Under the pieces are notes generated by a model. It saw only the letters and a program-made list of their open reading frames with translations, was not told the DNA's origin and made no database searches. Position numbers and translations under genes: made by a program. Below are positions 60,426 to 64,000 of a DNA stretch of 64,000 nucleotides, piece after piece. The first letter of the stretch is position 1. Each line of letters opens with the position of its first letter. This DNA comes from Blastocatellia bacterium (GTDB taxonomy: Bacteria > Acidobacteriota > Blastocatellia > Chloracidobacteriales > JADJPF01), in assembly GCA_016713405.1 (NCBI GenBank), contig JADJPF010000012.1, positions 1-64,000 of the forward strand, written 5' to 3'.

Positions 60426-61454
60426 TTATTTTGCTGATGCAACAGTTAGATTGCTGACTACATTATGAATTTCTTTTAATTGTTGCATCATATCTGCAAA
60501 CATTGATGGCAACAGGGCTTGAGGGCCATCTGACCAAGCGCGTTCTGGCTGACAATGTACCTCAACCATAACTCCATCTGCTCCAACTGCAATCCCAGCA
60601 CGTGCCATAGGAATAACTTGTTCTCGGCGACCTGTTCCATGACTTGGGTCAATAATTATTGGTAAATGAGTTAGTTTTTTTACTGCTGGAACTACGGATA
60701 AATCCAAAGTGTTACGCGAATGGTCTGCAAAGGTACGAATGCCACGTTCACAAAGCACAACTTGGTAATTTCCTTCAGCCATAATATATTCTGCGGCCAT
60801 TAAAAACTCTTCTAAATTAGCTGACATTCCGCGTTTTAGCATTACTGGCTTACGCATTTGGCCTGCTTGACGAAGCAGGCTAAAGTTTTGCATATTTCGT
60901 GCGCCAATTTGGATCATATCTGCATATTTTTCAACTAGTTCTAAACTTTCTTGGTCAATTGCTTCTGTCACTATCGCTAAACCAAAAGCATCTCGAACTT
61001 CAGCTAAAAGTTTTAAGCCATCTTCACCATGACCTTGAAAAGAATAAGGAGAAGTACGGGGTTTATATGCTCCTCCTCTAAAAAGTTTTATACCTTGGCG
61101 GCTAACTGCTTCTGCAACTGCAAAGGTCTGCTCGTGTGACTCTACCGAACAAGGGCCAGCAATTACTACTAAATCACCGCCGCCTATTTCTACACTACCT
61201 ACTTTAACAATAGTAGGTTCTGTTTTTACTTCCCAACTAACTAATTTGTAAGGTTTAGAAACACGAATAGCTTCAGCTACACCTGGCAATAGTTCAAAAA
61301 CTGCTGGGTCAAGCTCTCCTTTATTTCCAGTAATACCAATGGCCGTGCGCTGGCTGCCTGGAATTTCATGAGCTTTTAAGCCTATAGATGTTATTGTTTC
61401 TACAACATTACGCACTTGTTCATCGGTTGCTTGCGCCCGCATTACTACTAACAT
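60426..61454 (-). CDS. aroF: 3-deoxy-7-phosphoheptulonate (DAHP) synthase
   Basis: First step of the shikimate pathway, from PEP and erythrose-4-phosphate. The N-terminal ~80 residues form the ACT/ferredoxin-like regulatory extension of the type I-beta group (MLVVMRAQATDEQVRNVV). The core has VIAGPCSVES, FRGGAYKPRTSPYSFQG, ARNMQNFSLLRQ, KPVMLKRG and IIDPSHGTGRRE. Start ATG 61452-61454 is behind GGGAG; the longer start is not needed. It overlaps the 3' end of the beta-glucosidase gene and is convergent with the amidase. Confidence 0.95.
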   Translation of the reverse strand: MLVVMRAQATDEQVRNVVETITSIGLKAHEIPGSQRTAIGITGNKGELDPAVFELLPGVAEAIRVSKPYKLVSWEVKTEPTIVKVGSVEIGGGDLVVIAGPCSVESHEQTFAVAEAVSRQGIKLFRGGAYKPRTSPYSFQGHGEDGLKLLAEVRDAFGLAIVTEAIDQESLELVEKYADMIQIGARNMQNFSLLRQAGQMRKPVMLKRGMSANLEEFLMAAEYIMAEGNYQVVLCERGIRTFADHSRNTLDLSVVPAVKKLTHLPIIIDPSHGTGRREQVIPMARAGIAVGADGVMVEVHCQPERAWSDGPQALLPSMFADMMQQLKEIHNVVSNLTVASAK

Positions 61455-62808
61455 AAACTCCCATATCTCCATATAAATTAAAATGTTTTTTAGGGGTTGC
61501 AGAACGTCCTTTTACTTGGTTACGCATATCAGGAGTAATAGAGTTAGTTCTACAAATTTCTGCATATAACTTACCACTGTCTTTAACAGTACGTTCTTGA
61601 GTTTTAGGATCAAAAGCTATTAGTCCAAATGGGGTACGATAGCCTTCTGCCCACTCAAAATTATCAATAAATGACCAATGAAAATAACCTTGTACGTCAA
61701 TTCCTTCTGAAATAGCTTTGTGCATTGCTTCTAAATGGTCAAGCAAAATTCTAGGGCGTTGTTCGTCTGTATCGTCAGGGATGCCATTTTCAGTAATCAT
61801 AATTGGACGACCATATTTTGACATTCTTTTACAGAGTCTATAAAGCCCTTCTGCGTAAACCTCCCATCCAAATAAAGTTAACTCAGCATCAGCAGGAGGA
61901 AAATTATTACCAAACATTAAATGTGGCTTGGTAATATCAAACTTAACTAAATCACGTGAATAATAATTAATGCCAATAAAATCCATAGAATCTTTTGCTC
62001 CAGGAATTTCCCCTTTTCCTAATGGAAAATGTAATTTTCCTTCCGTAAGAGCGCGAATAACTACTTCATTAAAGGCATAATCTTGGAAATGGGCTACTTT
62101 TTTATCTAACCAAGATTTAGCATTAGCTGGGTCAAAAATCCTTATATTATGGGCAATTCCCACCATAGGCTTAATTTTTGCTGTGCTGTGTAAAATACGG
62201 TAGGCTGCCGCATGCGCTTTCATCATATTGGCAGCAGAGGCAAAAGCTAGTTTTGGACTTTTTTTAGCTGGAGGCCAAGCACATAAAACATAACCCATAA
62301 CAGAGTAAACCATAGGTTCATTAATTGTCACCCAATATTTGACTAAATCCCCATATTCACGAGCAACTAGCTGAACAAATCTTTCAAAATAAGGAATAAC
62401 GTCCGCCGTTTCCCAAGCCCCTTTTGCCCTTAACCATTGTGGATTAGTAAAATGGTGAATGGTTAACATTGGCTCTATTTTATGCTTATGTAATGTTTCT
62501 AGTACATTTCGATAATGATCAATTGCTACTTGGTCAAATTTGCCTTCAGTAGGTTCAATACGACTCCATTCTATAGAAAAGCGGTGTGCATTTTGATGAA
62601 GTTGTTTCATCAAGGCAATATCTTCTTTATAAAGTTCATAATGGCGGCAGGCTTCACCCGATGGGTTGCCATCGTGAATGCGTCCGGGTTCTTGTTCAAA
62701 AGCCCACCAATCATTAAGTTTATTATTTCCTTCTACTTGATGTGAGGCTGTTGCTGTTCCCCAAAGAAAATTTTTTGGAAACTCAAAAGTTTTTAACGCT
62801 TTGCTCAT
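61420..62808 (-). CDS. Glycoside hydrolase family 1 beta-glucosidase
   Basis: Retaining beta-glycosidase. LWGTATASHQVEG is the N-terminal signature. The acid/base Glu164 is in TINEP, the nucleophile Glu340 in MITENG. RFSIEWSRIEP and YFHWSFIDNFEWAEGY are also typical. Length 462 is normal, with a C-terminal tail of about 30 residues overlapping the DAHP synthase start. There is no signal peptide, so it acts in the cytoplasm on imported disaccharides or aryl-glucosides. ATG overlaps the upstream stop by four bases. Confidence 0.95.
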   Translation of the reverse strand: MSKALKTFEFPKNFLWGTATASHQVEGNNKLNDWWAFEQEPGRIHDGNPSGEACRHYELYKEDIALMKQLHQNAHRFSIEWSRIEPTEGKFDQVAIDHYRNVLETLHKHKIEPMLTIHHFTNPQWLRAKGAWETADVIPYFERFVQLVAREYGDLVKYWVTINEPMVYSVMGYVLCAWPPAKKSPKLAFASAANMMKAHAAAYRILHSTAKIKPMVGIAHNIRIFDPANAKSWLDKKVAHFQDYAFNEVVIRALTEGKLHFPLGKGEIPGAKDSMDFIGINYYSRDLVKFDITKPHLMFGNNFPPADAELTLFGWEVYAEGLYRLCKRMSKYGRPIMITENGIPDDTDEQRPRILLDHLEAMHKAISEGIDVQGYFHWSFIDNFEWAEGYRTPFGLIAFDPKTQERTVKDSGKLYAEICRTNSITPDMRNQVKGRSATPKKHFNLYGDMGVYVSSNAGASNR

Positions 62809-63380
62809 TCTTCTTCCTTATTTTGAAGATTTTCTTCTTGCTCATTACTAAATTTATTAAGAAAATCAGAAGAAGATTTTCTTAACTCTAACCAATCTAT
62901 AAAAATATCTGGATGGGTAAGCCAAATTTCAAACCAAAATACTATCTCAGATTTAATTAATCTCTTTTCATTAGGTATTTTTGGGTTACTTGCTATTAGT
63001 TGAGCGCGTAACCTAGCACGTTTAACAAAGTCCCGACATTGCCAAATAGCTTCCTTATCTGCTATTTGCTGAAATTCTGCTAGTAACCTGGTTAAGGTTC
63101 GTAATGAATTTTCAGCGTCAATTAAAGTGTCAAAACTTAATTTTTGCAGTAAGGCTTGATTTTCAGATTCAGGATCTATGCTAAGCTGTTCTTCATAATG
63201 AACTTTTTTTCCTACTTTAATTAAAATTTCTGCAATATAAGCACTAGAGGTTTTTCCCCCAATTCCATAAGTTTCAACTAGGTGAGAATTTATTAATGCA
63301 ATAGCTTCATCATTTAGCTCTGAGAAACCTTCTTGCTCAAAAATCTCTAAAATAAGCTGCTTTTTGGTTTTGTTTGGCAT
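62805..63380 (-). CDS. Uncharacterised 191-residue helical protein
   Basis: No family is recognised. It begins MPNKTKKQLILEIFEQEGF with a first helical domain including YGIGGKTSSAYIAEILIKVGKKVHYEE, which looks like a small winged-helix or DUF-type fold. A second charged helical part follows (FVKRARLRAQLIA) and an acidic tail. It is translationally coupled to the beta-glucosidase gene. Confidence 0.6.
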   Translation of the reverse strand: MPNKTKKQLILEIFEQEGFSELNDEAIALINSHLVETYGIGGKTSSAYIAEILIKVGKKVHYEEQLSIDPESENQALLQKLSFDTLIDAENSLRTLTRLLAEFQQIADKEAIWQCRDFVKRARLRAQLIASNPKIPNEKRLIKSEIVFWFEIWLTHPDIFIDWLELRKSSSDFLNKFSNEQEENLQNKEEE

Positions 63381-63470
63381 AACAGTAAAACTTTATATTT
63401 TATGTTGTGTTAGGCTGTGGGGTCAATTTAGGCTTACCTATTAAATGAAATATAGTGATATTGCTTAATA

Positions 63471-64000
63471 TTACCAAAAGCTTTCTTGAATAGGTTTAAT
63501 AGGTTCTTGAATTTCTAAGGTTTCTAAAGCTTTAATACATTCTGGACTATCAAAACTTGTATTATTTACCAATTTGCTAACAGGAAAGTACTCAAGCTCT
63601 GATTCAGGATATTGTGTTAATAACTTTAACAGTTGGTTTGGGTCTTTAATCTTGGAGTCTAGCCAAATGTTTTCCTGTTCTGGCAGCAACATTACAGCCA
63701 TACGATGATGGAGTTTAGCAAGTAAAGGATTTGGCTCTGTAGTAATAATAGTAGTGCTACGTATTTTTTCACCTTCCACGCTTTGCCATTCATCCCAAAG
63801 AGCAGCAAAGGCAAAAAGTTTTTTACTTTTTAACTGTACATAGATTGGAATTTTACTTTTTCCTACTTGTTGCCATTCATAAAAGCCATTTGCAGGAATT
63901 AAACAGCGTTTACTAATAAGTGATTTGCGAAAAGAAGGTTTTTCTAACAAAGTTTCTGAACGTGCATTAATCATTTTACTCGCCATTTGTGTATCTTTTG
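63471..64000 (-). CDS. SOS response-associated peptidase (SRAP/YedK/HMCES-like), N-terminus outside window
   Basis: SRAP proteins crosslink covalently to abasic sites in single-stranded DNA through Cys2. That residue is beyond the window edge. The visible C-terminal part has MINARSETL, RCLIPANGFYEWQ, FAALWDEW, STTIITTEPN and the conserved HHRMAVML, followed by WLD. About 175 residues are visible of a usual 220-240. The coding frame continues cleanly to base 64000 (KDTQ before MASK). Confidence 0.92.
   Translation of the reverse strand, partial: KDTQMASKMINARSETLLEKPSFRKSLISKRCLIPANGFYEWQQVGKSKIPIYVQLKSKKLFAFAALWDEWQSVEGEKIRSTTIITTEPNPLLAKLHHRMAVMLLPEQENIWLDSKIKDPNQLLKLLTQYPESELEYFPVSKLVNNTSFDSPECIKALETLEIQEPIKPIQESFW

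Overview
The window is clearly AT-rich chromosomal DNA from a Gram-negative bacterium, most probably an Acidobacteriota member near Blastocatellia. That placement is inference. It rests on LPS-export genes (a fused LptF-LptG permease and LptE), three large Ser/Thr kinases of the kinase-TPR or kinase-WD40 type common in that phylum, a DUF1844 protein and repeated Uma2 endonuclease genes. I see no rRNA, tRNA or CRISPR array.

Region 1 (1-12.1 kb) is a decayed defence-like cassette. In order it holds the 3' part of an Eco57I-type DNA methyltransferase, a small unknown protein, an intact Uma2 endonuclease, a PD-(D/E)XK-like nuclease, a very large protein joining a DnaQ-like exonuclease, a DinG-type helicase and a RecQ helicase, a winged-helix partner protein, and a convergent MerR-like regulator. 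Nearly every gene is broken by several single-base frameshifts, although the protein signatures remain readable when the frames are stitched together.

Region 2 (12.1-17.5 kb) carries msrA (one frameshift) and, on the minus strand, a kinase-TPR protein (two frameshifts), a PlsC-like acyltransferase, a prolyl 4-hydroxylase-like oxygenase and an uncharacterised protein with an internal duplication.

Region 3 (17.5-29.3 kb) looks like a type IV pilus minor-pilin operon: three proteins with prepilin peptidase sites, then a PilX-like membrane protein, then a secreted beta-propeller/Ig protein in the place where PilY1 would be expected. The PilX-like gene (3' part) and the propeller/Ig gene are present twice, about 5.2 kb apart. 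Between the copies lie an intact Uma2 gene, a broken IS4-type element and a fragment of a second Uma2 gene. The two propeller/Ig copies are broken in complementary halves. Matching inverted repeats containing CATTTTTGGCA flank the region.

Region 4 (29.4-31.9 kb) is a candidate polymorphic toxin with a pre-toxin-like segment, followed by a probable immunity protein built from two tandem repeats of one domain.

Region 5 (32-53 kb) is mostly housekeeping: kinase-TPR, LptFG fusion, UbiB-like kinase, ribF, a PhnP-like hydrolase, DUF1844, ispF, pyrimidine-nucleoside phosphorylase, lptE, holA, a thiolase/3-hydroxyacyl-CoA dehydrogenase/crotonase set, purD, and pspA with a membrane partner. holA and purD each carry one homopolymer frameshift, so some of the frameshifts in this window may be residual sequencing errors.

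Region 6 (53-64 kb) is led by an 1851-residue protein joining a Ser/Thr kinase, a STAND NTPase, one membrane segment, eight WD40 repeats and a cysteine-free FGE/C-type-lectin-like domain. After it come a Tat-signal small protein with an amidase, DAHP synthase, a GH1 beta-glucosidase, an unknown protein and a partial SRAP (YedK/HMCES) protein.
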